Positions 28,390 through 38,025 of a stretch of 44,734 nucleotides of DNA are shown here, piece after piece. A program made the position numbers and the translations under genes. Under the pieces are notes generated by a model. That model was not told the DNA's origin, made no database searches, and saw only the letters and a program-made list of their open reading frames with translations. The stretch spans positions 1 to 44,734 of the forward strand of contig SHYX01000039.1 in NCBI GenBank assembly GCA_009692585.1, given 5' to 3'. How positions within the stretch are numbered: position 1 is the first letter of the stretch; every line of letters begins with the position of its first letter. Source of the DNA: Myxococcales bacterium (GTDB taxonomy: Bacteria > Myxococcota > UBA796 > SXON01).

Positions 28390-31333
28390 GGCCGGGAAGG
28401 GGCTGGGTGTCGATGTCCTTGGTGCCCTTCTTGACGTCGTAGTCGCCGATTTTCAGGCGCCGGTCGCGCATGTCCTCGGCCCGGCGGCGGCTGAGCGCTC
28501 GGGAGGGGTCCGCTTGAAGCGCGGCGTGAAACGCGATGTACGCCGCCTCCCAATCGCGCTCGGCCGCCGCGGCGACGCCCCGGGCATCGAGCGCGAGGCC
28601 CATCGGTACCCCGACCGTCGCGATACCCGCGTGCTTCGGAGTCAGGAAACGCGCGTCGGCGAGGACCGCGGCCGCCGCCACCTGATCGGGCATGGCCGCC
28701 GCCCGCGCCACCAGACAGCTCAACACGGCGCCGAGCCCGGCCGCTTCATGGTCGGCCCGCCACTCGCGCGTGTGGACGGCATGGCGCTTGGCGTTCCGCC
28801 ACTGTCGCTGGGCGGTCTCACAATCGCCGGATGCTGCCTCTGTAACCGCGACAGACAGTACCCGATCCGCCTCTGCCAACGCCTCATCGCTCCCGACTAC
28901 GCGCACCGTCTCAGGCAGGATGAACTCGCCCCGCATGTACAGCGCAGGGCCTGCGCTCGCTTGGGCGACCACGCCGTCCGCCGCGCCGTCCGCCGCGCCG
29001 TCCCCCGGCGCGAACTCGTCCTCGCCCCACAGCGGCGCGCCTCCCGCGCCGGTGCCCTCCACCGGCAGCACCGCGCCGGTCTTGCTGTCGAGCACGACCA
29101 GGCCGAGCTGGTACTCACCCTCGCCCACCGAACGCGGCAGCTCCACGCTCCAGTTGCCCTTCACCTCCTCCCACGCCTGCCAATGATCCGCCTCATACCA
29201 GCTATATCCAGGGGCCACCTCGCCGCTCCAGACGACCTTGCCTTCGGCGGCCAGGAACAGGAGCACGCGGATGGCGCCGTCCCGCTTGGCGCTCCGCCAG
29301 GACGACTCCACGAACAACTCCCCCTTCTTCGCCACGACCGGTGCCGGCAGCGCCCAGTGTTCCATCCGGACACCCGACGCGAAGCGCACCTGCCGCGACG
29401 GATCGGTGGTGACCAGTTCGGTCGCGATCAGGTCCTTGCGGACGTGATTCCCGACATGGAGCGAACGTTTCCCGGTCGGGTAGCCGGGAATCTCGAGGTA
29501 CTGCTCCTTCCACTCAGGGTGAGATGCGACCCTGAGCGTGCCCGCCCAGCTGCCGTGCGCATGGGCGAACATCGGGCGCACTTCGGCGAAGAGGTACTCC
29601 TTGACGAAGGCCTTCTCGTAGTCGTGCTGGGCCATCGGCACGTCCACCAGGCCGGCGATGTCGGCGATGAACCAGTCGCTCCACCAAAGGTGAGCGCCCA
29701 TGTCCACGTCCAGGAGGGTCACCCGGTCGAGGTCGAGCCGGTTCTGGACCCAGCGCATGTACTCGACCCGCCGGTGTACGTCGCGGGGGGCCGTCTCCGG
29801 GCGCAGGACGAAGGTAGAGGCCCAGCCGATGTTGGCCACCATGATCGAGACCACCGGCACCAGCACGTAGACCGGGCCGAACCGCACCCGACGGTAGAGA
29901 CGCTCCGCCGCGCCCGGCAGCAGCTCCGCCAAGGTGACGGCCCCCACCGCGAGGAGCACGAACTGCGGAATGCTGGTGAGGCTGTACCAGCGATAGGCCT
30001 TCATCCAGTCGCCGGTGGCGAGGATGGTGTAGAACAGCCCGAAGCTGTAGCAGCACCACAACACCCCCCGCGTCAACCAACCCGGCTGTCCGAAGGCGAG
30101 CAGCCCGATCACCGCGGCGCCGGCGCCGAGCACGCCAACACGGATGCTGCTCCAGTGTGAGCCGATCCAACCGGTGGCCTTGCCCTTGAGCGTGGACAGC
30201 GTGACGCTCTCATACCGGTTGTCGGCGAGTCCGGGAACGACGCACAGCAGCCCCACGAGCAAGGCGGCGCCGAGCAGAAGCGGAACATGCCGTTTCGGAA
30301 CGAAGAGCGCCGCGACGACCAGAGGCAGCGTCGCCAGGAAGGCGATCTGGTAGGAGCCCAGCACCAGTTTTCCGTCCCAACCCGCCGCCGCCGTCATCAA
30401 GACCAGCACCACGAGCACCACCCACTTCCGCCAGCGGGCCACCCCCGTCACCGCCACCGCGATGAGCGGCGCGACCCACAAGATGCCGTAGTTCCACGCG
30501 TACTCGCGCATCTGTTTCCACCCGAGCTGATTCCAGTTCGTCGGGTCGAAGTTCTTCTTCTTGGCGTACCAGGTGTTGGGCCACTCCCACGCGAAGGTGT
30601 CGAAGCGCCAGGCGAAGTAGCCGGCCCACGGCACCGAGAACGCCAGGACCCACCACAACCACGCCTTCCACTGCCGGTGCCACACCGTCCCCATCGTGCG
30701 CGCCAACAAGCCGATGCCGGCGTACGCGAGTCCGTCGGGACGCGTCACCGTGAGGAGCATGAACGCCAGCGCGCTATAGGGCCGAGGATCGTCCTCTTCC
30801 ACCTCGACGACCACCCGGTACAGGCCGGCGCCGAGCAGCATGCAGAAGAGCGAGTTCTCCAAGCCGGACGCGTTCCACAGCGCAAACTGCACCGACGCAC
30901 CGAGGAGGAACGGAACGAGAACGGCCGCCCACTTCTGCGGTTCCGGAAGCGCTCGCCGGGCGATGCCCCACGCGAAGAGCTGCGCCACGCACCCGAAGAC
31001 CGCGCCCATGACCTTGGCCGAGGTCCACGGCGTGATGCCGATCAGGTAGAAGAACCCCAGGAGAAAGGTCCACAGCGGGTTGCTGTAGCCCTCGACGTAC
31101 TCGCCGCCCACGTAGGGCACCAACCCGTAGCCGTCCACCCAATTGCGGGCGTACGCGAAGCTGATCGCGGCGTCTTCGATCCACCAGGGCTGCGGCAGGC
31201 AATAGACGAGGTAGTGGCCGACGTGCAGCGCCAGGGCCAGCACCACGAGCGACAACTGCAGGCCGAAGCCAGCGGGTTTGGTCGCGAGCCATCCCGCAAA
31301 ACGGGCGCGTAGACTGCCAAGGAACGGTCGCAT
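28370..31333 (-). CDS. Large GT-C-fold membrane glycosyltransferase-like protein
   Basis: 987 residues. The N-terminal half has about eleven hydrophobic helices. The first periplasmic loop begins WIEDAAISFAYARN (Glu53-Asp54) and continues to GGEYVEGYSNPLW. This is the typical E/D-x-x-(I/T)-S/T-x-x-Y-A-R-N pattern with EGYSNP of a family of lipid-phosphosugar-dependent transferases. The C-terminal half is periplasmic and contains a beta-rich domain (about 640-790) and helical repeats (about 830-940) resembling TPRs. Substrate unknown. It starts 12 bases after the PspA gene and is likely cotranscribed. Confidence 0.87.
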   Translation of the reverse strand: MRPFLGSLRARFAGWLATKPAGFGLQLSLVVLALALHVGHYLVYCLPQPWWIEDAAISFAYARNWVDGYGLVPYVGGEYVEGYSNPLWTFLLGFFYLIGITPWTSAKVMGAVFGCVAQLFAWGIARRALPEPQKWAAVLVPFLLGASVQFALWNASGLENSLFCMLLGAGLYRVVVEVEEDDPRPYSALAFMLLTVTRPDGLAYAGIGLLARTMGTVWHRQWKAWLWWVLAFSVPWAGYFAWRFDTFAWEWPNTWYAKKKNFDPTNWNQLGWKQMREYAWNYGILWVAPLIAVAVTGVARWRKWVVLVVLVLMTAAAGWDGKLVLGSYQIAFLATLPLVVAALFVPKRHVPLLLGAALLVGLLCVVPGLADNRYESVTLSTLKGKATGWIGSHWSSIRVGVLGAGAAVIGLLAFGQPGWLTRGVLWCCYSFGLFYTILATGDWMKAYRWYSLTSIPQFVLLAVGAVTLAELLPGAAERLYRRVRFGPVYVLVPVVSIMVANIGWASTFVLRPETAPRDVHRRVEYMRWVQNRLDLDRVTLLDVDMGAHLWWSDWFIADIAGLVDVPMAQHDYEKAFVKEYLFAEVRPMFAHAHGSWAGTLRVASHPEWKEQYLEIPGYPTGKRSLHVGNHVRKDLIATELVTTDPSRQVRFASGVRMEHWALPAPVVAKKGELFVESSWRSAKRDGAIRVLLFLAAEGKVVWSGEVAPGYSWYEADHWQAWEEVKGNWSVELPRSVGEGEYQLGLVVLDSKTGAVLPVEGTGAGGAPLWGEDEFAPGDGAADGAADGVVAQASAGPALYMRGEFILPETVRVVGSDEALAEADRVLSVAVTEAASGDCETAQRQWRNAKRHAVHTREWRADHEAAGLGAVLSCLVARAAAMPDQVAAAAVLADARFLTPKHAGIATVGVPMGLALDARGVAAAAERDWEAAYIAFHAALQADPSRALSRRRAEDMRDRRLKIGDYDVKKGTKDIDTQPLPGLIPFRG

Positions 31334-31345
31334 GATCGCGCGAGC

Positions 31346-32074
31346 TTAGAGCGTCTTTTTCGAAGCCGCGCCCTCGGCTGCTGCGGCACCCGCCGCTTGT
31401 TTCGCCGCGTGCATCTTCTTCAGCTCCTCCAACTGCGACTTCGCCTGCGTGTCCCCGGTCTTTATCCGGATCGCCTTGAGCCGCTCGTCGAGGCTGTTTT
31501 CCTTGAGTTCGCTGGATACGTCCGCCTCGGCACCCAGCTTCTCGATGTGCTCGCGCACGTTCTCGAGGGCCTTGATGTCCGCATCCGTCGACAGTCCGTC
31601 CAGGGAGCCCTGGATCTTGATGCGCGCTTCGGCCGTGGCCTTCTTGGCGAGCATCTGGTCGCGTTCACGCTTGAGTTTTTCGATCTCGCCCTGGAAGGAC
31701 AGCAGGCTGCCCTTGGCGTCTTCGGCCTGGCCGGAGATCTTCGCGAGCTCCCCCGCCAGCTCTTCCATCGCCTTGTCCAGCTCGTTCTTCTTCTGCAGGA
31801 GCAGGAGCGCGACCTCGTCGTCACCGGATTCGATCGCCACCGGGAGCTGGGCGTTGACGTCGGCGAGGTCCTTGGTCTTCTGCTCGCGCTCCGCCTCGAG
31901 CTTGTTGCGCAGGTACACGATGCCCGCGACCGCCTTCTTCAGCTCGCCATGCTGCTTGATGCGCCCCTGGATGGCCGCCTCGTAGACCGCCTCGGGGTTC
32001 GACTTTTCCGCCGTGCCCACGAGGTTGCTGAAGAACCCGGAGATGACGTTGACGATACGATTGAAGATGCCCAT
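31346..32074 (-). CDS. pspA: PspA/IM30 family protein
   Basis: 242 residues, the usual length. MGIFNRIVNVISGFFSNLVG is the amphipathic membrane-binding helix of PspA/Vipp1 (ESCRT-III relatives), and the rest is a long coiled coil up to about residue 195, followed by an Ala-rich tail. PspA binds to damaged or stressed inner membrane and limits proton leakage. No pspF, pspB or pspC gene is adjacent; the downstream gene is a GT-C-type membrane protein. A sigma54-like box was looked for upstream and not convincingly found. Confidence 0.93.
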   Translation of the reverse strand: MGIFNRIVNVISGFFSNLVGTAEKSNPEAVYEAAIQGRIKQHGELKKAVAGIVYLRNKLEAEREQKTKDLADVNAQLPVAIESGDDEVALLLLQKKNELDKAMEELAGELAKISGQAEDAKGSLLSFQGEIEKLKRERDQMLAKKATAEARIKIQGSLDGLSTDADIKALENVREHIEKLGAEADVSSELKENSLDERLKAIRIKTGDTQAKSQLEELKKMHAAKQAAGAAAAEGAASKKTL

Positions 32075-32187
32075 GCGGTACCTGCCTCGCGGGGCGGGCT
32101 AACACGTGCCGGGGGAAAGGGCCGTGATAGCGCCGTGCGAATGCTGGTCCTCCCCAACGCCCCGTGGGCGACGCGCCGGGCCCGGGT

Positions 32188-33096
32188 ATGAAGGCAGGCC
32201 GAGGCGGCGGCGCGTCGCGGTCCCCAGCCCCAGCTCTCGGCCGCCATCTCGACACGTTGGCCGCCACCGTCGACCTCGACGCCCGCGTGGCCGACGATCC
32301 GCTCCGTTTCCCACGGCGCTACCGCGATCCCGGTGACGTCGAGGTCGCGGGCGCCGTCGCCGCCTGCCTTGCGTTCGGGCGCGTGAGCCTTTTCGCGCCG
32401 GTCATCGCGGCGTGCCTGGACGAGGCCGACCGGCACGGCGGTCCCGCGGCCTATGCCGCCGCCCTCGCGGCGGAGCCGGCGCGGCCGGCGTTCGCCGGCC
32501 GTTACTACCGCTGGCTCGACGAGGTCGACCTCCGCGGGCTCTTCGCCACGCTGGGCCGCGCCCGCGGGCGCCGCGGCTCGCTCGCGGCCTGTTTCCAGGC
32601 CGGGACCGCGGCCCAGACGCTCGAAGCGGGCATCGACCTCCTCCGCCACGAGCTCCCGGCCGATGCGTCCCGTGCCCTGCGCTCCCTGTTCTGTCGCCCG
32701 TCCGACGGCTCCGCCTGCAAGCGCTGGTGCATGTACCTGCGCTGGATGGTACGGCGCGGGCCGCCCGACCTGGGCCTGTGGACCCACCTGGACCCGGCGG
32801 CGCTGGTCATTCCGCTCGACACCCACGTCTTCCGCGTGGCCGGCTTCCTCGGGCTCGCCGACGGGCGCACCCCCAACTGGCGCGCTGCCGTCGGCCTCAC
32901 CGAGGTGCTACGCCGTTTCGACGCCGACGACCCGGTCCGCTACGACTTCGCACTCGCGCACCTCGGGATCAGCGGCGCCTGCCGAGGGCATCGGGATGCG
33001 GAAGTATGCCCCGCGTGCCCGCTCGACGCGATCTGCAAGGCGCCGGCTTCGGCTACTTCCGCCGACGCGTCGCCGCGATTGCCGCGAAGGCGCTGA
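32188..33096 (+). CDS. TIGR02757/DUF2400 family protein with possible Fe-S cluster
   Basis: 302 residues. The family is related to HhH-GPD DNA glycosylases of the endonuclease III group. Segments CRPSDGSACKRWCMYLRWMV and VIPLDTHVFRVAGFLGLA match the family, and LDTHVFR holds the HhH-type loop Asp/His. Near the C-terminus four cysteines (265, 274, 277, 283) follow C-x8-C-x2-C-x5-C, close to the C-x6-C-x2-C-x5-C Fe-S site of endonuclease III. The biological function of the family is not established. The ATG at 32188 was chosen over a GTG at 32164. The 3' end overlaps the convergent surface-protein gene by 44 bases. Confidence 0.88.
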   Translation: MKAGRGGGASRSPAPALGRHLDTLAATVDLDARVADDPLRFPRRYRDPGDVEVAGAVAACLAFGRVSLFAPVIAACLDEADRHGGPAAYAAALAAEPARPAFAGRYYRWLDEVDLRGLFATLGRARGRRGSLAACFQAGTAAQTLEAGIDLLRHELPADASRALRSLFCRPSDGSACKRWCMYLRWMVRRGPPDLGLWTHLDPAALVIPLDTHVFRVAGFLGLADGRTPNWRAAVGLTEVLRRFDADDPVRYDFALAHLGISGACRGHRDAEVCPACPLDAICKAPASATSADASPRLPRRR

Positions 33097-36000
33097 TCAG
33101 GAGCGCCGGGAAGCCCGCGCCGCTGTTGCAGTCGCAATCGCCGGCGTCGTCCTCCCCGGTGTCGCCGTCGATGGTGCCGGTGTCATCGGCCCCCTCGACC
33201 ACGAAGCTGCCGGCGACGGCCCAGCCGCTCTCGGCGCCGAACTCGTCGACCGCCTGCGCCGACCAGTACCAGGTACCCGCCGCCAACTCAGGCGTCACCG
33301 TGGCGCTCACCGTCCCGGTCAAGGTGCCGGGAACCGGACCGGAGAAGACCGGCGCCGACAGGTCGGCGGCGGCCGAAACCACCATCTGGTAGCTCACCAC
33401 GTCCCCTTCCGGGTCGGTGGTCTCGGTGGCGGTCAGCACCGCGGCGGCGGCGCTGGTGGCGCCCTCCTCGGGGGTGACCAGCTCGGGAACGCCGGGGGCG
33501 TCGTTCTCGCCGCGCACGAACACCTCGATCACCGCCCAGGCACTGGGCACCGTGGCGGGGTCCACCCCCTGGACACGTAGGTACACCATCGTGTTTTCCG
33601 GCAGGCTCTCGCCGGCCCCGACCATGTCCAGGGTGGTGGCGCTCAGGCCCGCCCACGACTGCATACCCGCGCTGTCAAAGCTCGGCGCCACATCGGCCTC
33701 GACCGTGTAGGACACCGCGCCGCCTTCGGGGTCGACGCTCGCCGACCACTCCAGCGTCGGGCTGACGGTCGCCAGTTCCTCCTGGTCCACCGGGCTGACC
33801 CAGGCGATGTCGCTGGGCGCGGCATCGGCAGTCGAGACCGAGAAGCTCTCCGGCTCGGCCCACTCGCTCTGGTTACCGAGCGCGTCCGTCGCGCGCACCG
33901 TCCACAAGTACCAGGTGTCCTCGGTGAGGGCCGGCGACACCCACCAGTCACCGTAGGCGTCCGCCGCGTCGTCGGTGACGCCGGTGACCTCGGTGACGAC
34001 GGCGGTGCCATCGGCATCCCAGACCTGCACGTCGTAGGTGAGCGCCTGGCCTTCGTCGTCGGACGACAGCGTCCAGATCAGGTCCGGAGTGACCGTAGCC
34101 GCGATCCCACCGTCGACCGGGCTGAACGGCACCGGCACCGTCGGGGTGCCTTCGATCGTGTTGGCGAAGAAGGGCTCGACGTCGGTCCAGGCGCCCGCGA
34201 CGAGGCCGTCGTTGGCCTGCGCGCGCCACCAGTACATGGTGTCGTCGGTGAGCAGCGCGTCCAGCATCCAGGAGGTGGCGCCGGCGCCTTCGACGACGTC
34301 CCACCCGTAGGTCGTCGTCACCGTCATCGCCTCGTCCTCGTACACCTCGAAGTCGTAGGTCAACGCCAGGCCGCGGGGACTCGTGGCGTTGCCGACCGTG
34401 AGGTCCGGGGACACCGAAGCGACGTACTCGCCGTCGATCGGCGCCCAGGCGACCGGCGCGGTCGGGCCGTCGAAGACGTTGGGATCCGTCCCGTCGATGG
34501 CCTCGTCGCCGTTGGTGACGCCATCCGCGTCCACATCGCCCGCCCCGTCGGTGGGGTCGTTCTTGTCGAAGCCGTTGGCGTCCTCGTACCCGTCGGCCAT
34601 GCCGTCGGCGTCGGTGTCCAGCGCGGTGACCGTCACCATCCAGCTTTCACTGTCGGTGGCGCCATCGTCATCGGTGACGGTGAGGGTGAACGAGGCCGGC
34701 GTCGCGACATCGGCATACGCCGGGGTCCAGTTGACCGCGCCGGTGGCGTCGACCGACGCGCCCGAAGGCGCGAGATCCAACGCCCAGGTGTGGGTGTCGG
34801 CCGTGCCCGGATCTACCGCCGCGGCCGGGTAGGAATAGGCCACGGCCTCGCTGCCGGTGGTCGTCGCGACCGAGGTGATCTCGGGAGGCAGGTTGCCCAC
34901 CGTCACCGAGATGGTCTCGCTGTCGGAATCGCCCGCGTCGTCGGTGACGGTGACCACCACGCTGTACACGCCGTTGTCAGCGTAGGTGTGGCTCGCGGTC
35001 TCGCCGCCGACGGTCGCGCTGCCGTCGCCGAAGTCCCATTCGACCGTCAGCAGGTCCGCCGTGCCGGCGTCGCTGGCCGTCGCGGTGAAGGCCAGCGCCT
35101 CACCCTCGTCCCCGTCGGCGCCCGTCGCGGTGACGACCTTGGGCGCCAGGTTGAGCACCTCGATGGTGAAGCTCTCGGAGTCCGTCGCGACGCCGTCAGA
35201 CACGACGACGCTGACGATGTAGGTGCCGTCCTGCACGTAGGTGTGGCCGACGCTGTCGCCAGTGTCGCCAGTGCCGTCGCCGAAGTCCCAGACGTAGGTC
35301 AGCGCATCGCCTCCCGGATCGCTGGCGGCGGCCGCGAACGTCGTGCTGCTGCCCTCGTCGACGGTCGCCGCCGAGCTGGTGGACGAGATGACGGGCGCGC
35401 TGTTGCCGACCACGACGCTGTGGGCGACGCTGCCGCTGCCCCCGTCGTCGTCGTCGACCGTCAGCGTGGCGGTGTAGGTGCCGTCGGCGGCGTAGGTGTG
35501 CGACGCGGTGGCACCCACCGCGGTGCTGCCGTCGCCGAAGTCCCAGCTGTACACGAAGGTGTCGGCGGTGCCGACGTCGGTCGCCGCGCCGGCGAAGGAG
35601 GCGGCGACGCCTTCGTAGGCGGACGGGGCGGTGAACGAGGGGACGGGGTCGGCGTTGCTGATGGTGACCGGACCCACGCCGCTGCTGGTGTCGGTCCCGC
35701 CGTCGCCGTCGTCCACGGTGAGCGTCCAGGTGTAGCTGCCGTCGTCGACGTAGGTGTGGCTGGCGGTGGCGCCGGTGCCGGTGCTGCCGTCGCCGAAGTC
35801 CCAGGTGTAGGTCAGGGTGTCGTCACCGGGGTCGCTGGCGGCCGCGGTGAAGGTGCTGGCGCTGCCTTCGACGCTGTCGGTAGCGCCAGCGACGGTGATG
35901 TCGGGGGCGACGTTGTTGACCACGAGCGTCAGGGTGTACCCGATGGCGGCGAGGATTTCCGCGCTGGTGCCGCCGTCCTCGTCCGAAGCGGCGCAGGTGA

Positions 36001-37216
36001 ACGTGAAGGTGCCGTCGTCCACGTAGGTGTGCGATTCATCGGTGCTCGAGGTCGTGGTCGTGGTGTCCCCGTCGCCCCAGTCCATCGCGATCGACACCGT
36101 GTCACCCGCCACGTCGGTGGCGACACAGGCCAAGGTGAGCGAATCCACGTCGCCTTCGTCGATGTCGGTGACCGTCCAGTCGATGCCTGACCGTGCCGCC
36201 GTGCCCGTGGTCGTCGCTCTCCAGGAAGCAGGCGCCGGGGCTACGTTGGCCACCGTCACGGTGGTGGTGTCGCTGTCGCTGAGGATGCTGTAGAGGTTCA
36301 CGTCCACCGTCGCGACGTAGCTGCCGTCGTCGTCGTACTCGCAGTCGTAGCTGTCACTGCTGCTGCCGCTGATCTCGTACGTGCCATCGCTGTCGCAATC
36401 GTAGTCGTAGGTGAGCCCGGAGCTCGGCGCGCCTGAGGAGCCGCCGGCGTCGATGGTGATCGCCACGCCCTCGTCACCGGAGGCGGCGCTGCCCGCGTCG
36501 GCGACGGGCACGTTGTTCGGGTGGATGAACTCCACCGTCTTGTCGTCGGTCAGGTACGCAGCGCTGTTGTAGGACAGCTGGGTGTAGTACCCGGTGGTCG
36601 ACCCGCCATCGATGCCGGCGGTGGCGCTGATACCATAGGACCAGCTCGCGCTGGACCCGGTCACGTCGTCGTAGACGAACCGCATGTTGCCGTTTTCATA
36701 CAACTGCGCCGCGAAGGTCAGCTCGCCCCCGGTCGACGAGCAACAGAACTCGGACCGGTACCACAACACCGTGAGCACCCGGTTGGGGGTGCTGCCGCTG
36801 CTGTACCGGTAGACGTAACTGCTGGTGCCGCCGCCGTAGAGGTCGTCCCAGTACGGCGCGATCATCGCCGTCGACGACGAGGCGAAGGTGCCGTTGGAGT
36901 AGGTGGTGTAGCTCGCGAAGGTCACGTAGCCGTTGCTGCCGGCGTAGGCCGTCGAGTAGCTGGTGCCGTAGAAATCGAACGTGAACGGCAGCGTGAAGCT
37001 GGTGCTCGCATCGTCAGCGAAGCTGGCTCCCGTGCTGGGAGCGGTGCCCAGGATCGTCCCGGAGGCCAGCGCCGTGCTGATGACCGTCGAGTCGTACGTC
37101 GGTCCTCCCGAAGTGCTGCTGTCGATGTAGTAGTACCCGTAGGTGTCGGGGCCGCCGCTGGCGGCGAAGGCCTGTGTGGCGAGCAGGAGAAGGGGCGAGA
37201 GTGAGAGTGCGCGCAT
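33053..37216 (-). CDS. PKD-repeat surface protein with MYXO-CTERM-like anchor
   Basis: 1387 residues, the largest gene here. Signal peptide MRALSLSPLLLLATQAFA; a beta-rich N-terminal domain (FDFYGTSYSTAYAGSNGYVT, ending in a pair of Cys); a degenerate repeat; then five PKD domains recognised by W-D-F/W-G-D-G and SHTY. A He_PIG/cadherin-like domain and thrombospondin type-3-like calcium loops (DTDADGMADGYEDANGFDKN) follow. Next come four fibronectin-III-like repeats and an Asp/Thr linker. The extreme C-terminus is DCDCNSG, a hydrophobic helix and RRRK, resembling MYXO-CTERM signals that myxosortase processes. It is therefore probably a cell-surface adhesin. The ATG at 37216 is the start that places the signal peptide at the N-terminus. 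Confidence 0.9.
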   Translation of the reverse strand: MRALSLSPLLLLATQAFAASGGPDTYGYYYIDSSTSGGPTYDSTVISTALASGTILGTAPSTGASFADDASTSFTLPFTFDFYGTSYSTAYAGSNGYVTFASYTTYSNGTFASSSTAMIAPYWDDLYGGGTSSYVYRYSSGSTPNRVLTVLWYRSEFCCSSTGGELTFAAQLYENGNMRFVYDDVTGSSASWSYGISATAGIDGGSTTGYYTQLSYNSAAYLTDDKTVEFIHPNNVPVADAGSAASGDEGVAITIDAGGSSGAPSSGLTYDYDCDSDGTYEISGSSSDSYDCEYDDDGSYVATVDVNLYSILSDSDTTTVTVANVAPAPASWRATTTGTAARSGIDWTVTDIDEGDVDSLTLACVATDVAGDTVSIAMDWGDGDTTTTTSSTDESHTYVDDGTFTFTCAASDEDGGTSAEILAAIGYTLTLVVNNVAPDITVAGATDSVEGSASTFTAAASDPGDDTLTYTWDFGDGSTGTGATASHTYVDDGSYTWTLTVDDGDGGTDTSSGVGPVTISNADPVPSFTAPSAYEGVAASFAGAATDVGTADTFVYSWDFGDGSTAVGATASHTYAADGTYTATLTVDDDDGGSGSVAHSVVVGNSAPVISSTSSAATVDEGSSTTFAAAASDPGGDALTYVWDFGDGTGDTGDSVGHTYVQDGTYIVSVVVSDGVATDSESFTIEVLNLAPKVVTATGADGDEGEALAFTATASDAGTADLLTVEWDFGDGSATVGGETASHTYADNGVYSVVVTVTDDAGDSDSETISVTVGNLPPEITSVATTTGSEAVAYSYPAAAVDPGTADTHTWALDLAPSGASVDATGAVNWTPAYADVATPASFTLTVTDDDGATDSESWMVTVTALDTDADGMADGYEDANGFDKNDPTDGAGDVDADGVTNGDEAIDGTDPNVFDGPTAPVAWAPIDGEYVASVSPDLTVGNATSPRGLALTYDFEVYEDEAMTVTTTYGWDVVEGAGATSWMLDALLTDDTMYWWRAQANDGLVAGAWTDVEPFFANTIEGTPTVPVPFSPVDGGIAATVTPDLIWTLSSDDEGQALTYDVQVWDADGTAVVTEVTGVTDDAADAYGDWWVSPALTEDTWYLWTVRATDALGNQSEWAEPESFSVSTADAAPSDIAWVSPVDQEELATVSPTLEWSASVDPEGGAVSYTVEADVAPSFDSAGMQSWAGLSATTLDMVGAGESLPENTMVYLRVQGVDPATVPSAWAVIEVFVRGENDAPGVPELVTPEEGATSAAAAVLTATETTDPEGDVVSYQMVVSAAADLSAPVFSGPVPGTLTGTVSATVTPELAAGTWYWSAQAVDEFGAESGWAVAGSFVVEGADDTGTIDGDTGEDDAGDCDCNSGAGFPALLISAFAAIAATRRRK

Positions 37217-37338
37217 GAGGCCACCGGGGAGGGGAAGTGCCGCGACCATGTCACGGCTACGGTCAATCCGCACGCCCCTGTCCGCATATTCCCGCCACCT
37301 CGAAACGACGGTTACAGTTCCCCCGAGGTCCGACCCCG

Positions 37339-38025
37339 ATGGTCGCTGAGGGCGCCGCCGACATCCTCGTCGTCGACGACGATCCCCGCCTCCGCGAACT
37401 CGTGCGGTACACCCTCACCCGCGCGGGCTTCCACGTACGCGAAGCGGGCAACGGCCGCGACGCGCTGGCCGCGGCGCGGTCGCGACTGCCGGACATGGTG
37501 CTGCTCGACGTGCTGATGCCCGAGCTGGACGGAATTTCCGTGTGCCGCGAACTGCGGGCCGAGAGCGCCGTGCCGATCATCTTCCTGAGCACGCGCGCCG
37601 AGCGGGTGGATCGCATCGTCGGCCTGGACCTGGGCGGCGACGATTACCTGGGCAAACCGTTCGCGCCAGCCGAGCTGGTCTCGCGCGTCAATGCGGTGTT
37701 GCGACGCACCCTCCGCAGCTCCGCCCAGACGTCGGTGGCGGAGTCGGCCGCGGTCCGCGTGGACCTCGTGCGGTTCGAGGCGCAGGTCGGCGGGCAGGAG
37801 GTCGCGTTGACCCGGACCGAGCTCCGGATGCTGCACGCGTTGATCGCCGCCCAGGGCGCGGTGCAGACACGACGGCAGCTCGTCGCCGCCGCGTGGGACG
37901 GGCCGCACTTCGTCGCCGATCGCACCGTGGACAGTCATGTCCGCGGCATCCGCAAGAAGCTGCGGGACGCCCGCCACGACCATGTCGAAACCGTGACCGG
38001 CGTCGGCTGGCGCTGGCGCGCGTGA
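37339..38025 (+). CDS. OmpR-family response regulator
   Basis: 228 residues. Receiver domain: acidic pair Asp13/Asp14, phosphoacceptor Asp57 (VLLDVLMPELDG), Ser84 and Lys106. The C-terminal winged-helix DNA-binding domain has LTRTELRMLHALIA and the recognition helix RTVDSHVRGIRKKL. It should regulate transcription when phosphorylated by the kinase encoded next. Its TGA overlaps the kinase GTG by four bases. The 122-base divergent gap to the surface-protein gene would hold its promoter, but no clear -10/-35 pair was seen. Target genes are unknown; the operon itself is the simplest guess. Confidence 0.95.
   Translation: MVAEGAADILVVDDDPRLRELVRYTLTRAGFHVREAGNGRDALAAARSRLPDMVLLDVLMPELDGISVCRELRAESAVPIIFLSTRAERVDRIVGLDLGGDDYLGKPFAPAELVSRVNAVLRRTLRSSAQTSVAESAAVRVDLVRFEAQVGGQEVALTRTELRMLHALIAAQGAVQTRRQLVAAAWDGPHFVADRTVDSHVRGIRKKLRDARHDHVETVTGVGWRWRA

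Noticed and set aside
32075..32187. Possible sigma54 promoter upstream of the PspA gene (GGCAC...TTAGC on the minus strand)
   Set aside because: The -12 box lacks the required GC dinucleotide at correct spacing, and no PspF gene is adjacent.
34790..36190. Plus-strand open frame opposite the PKD-repeat protein
   Set aside because: A mirror of the repeat-coding strand, made of Val/Gly/Arg runs; PKD signatures on the minus strand are unambiguous.
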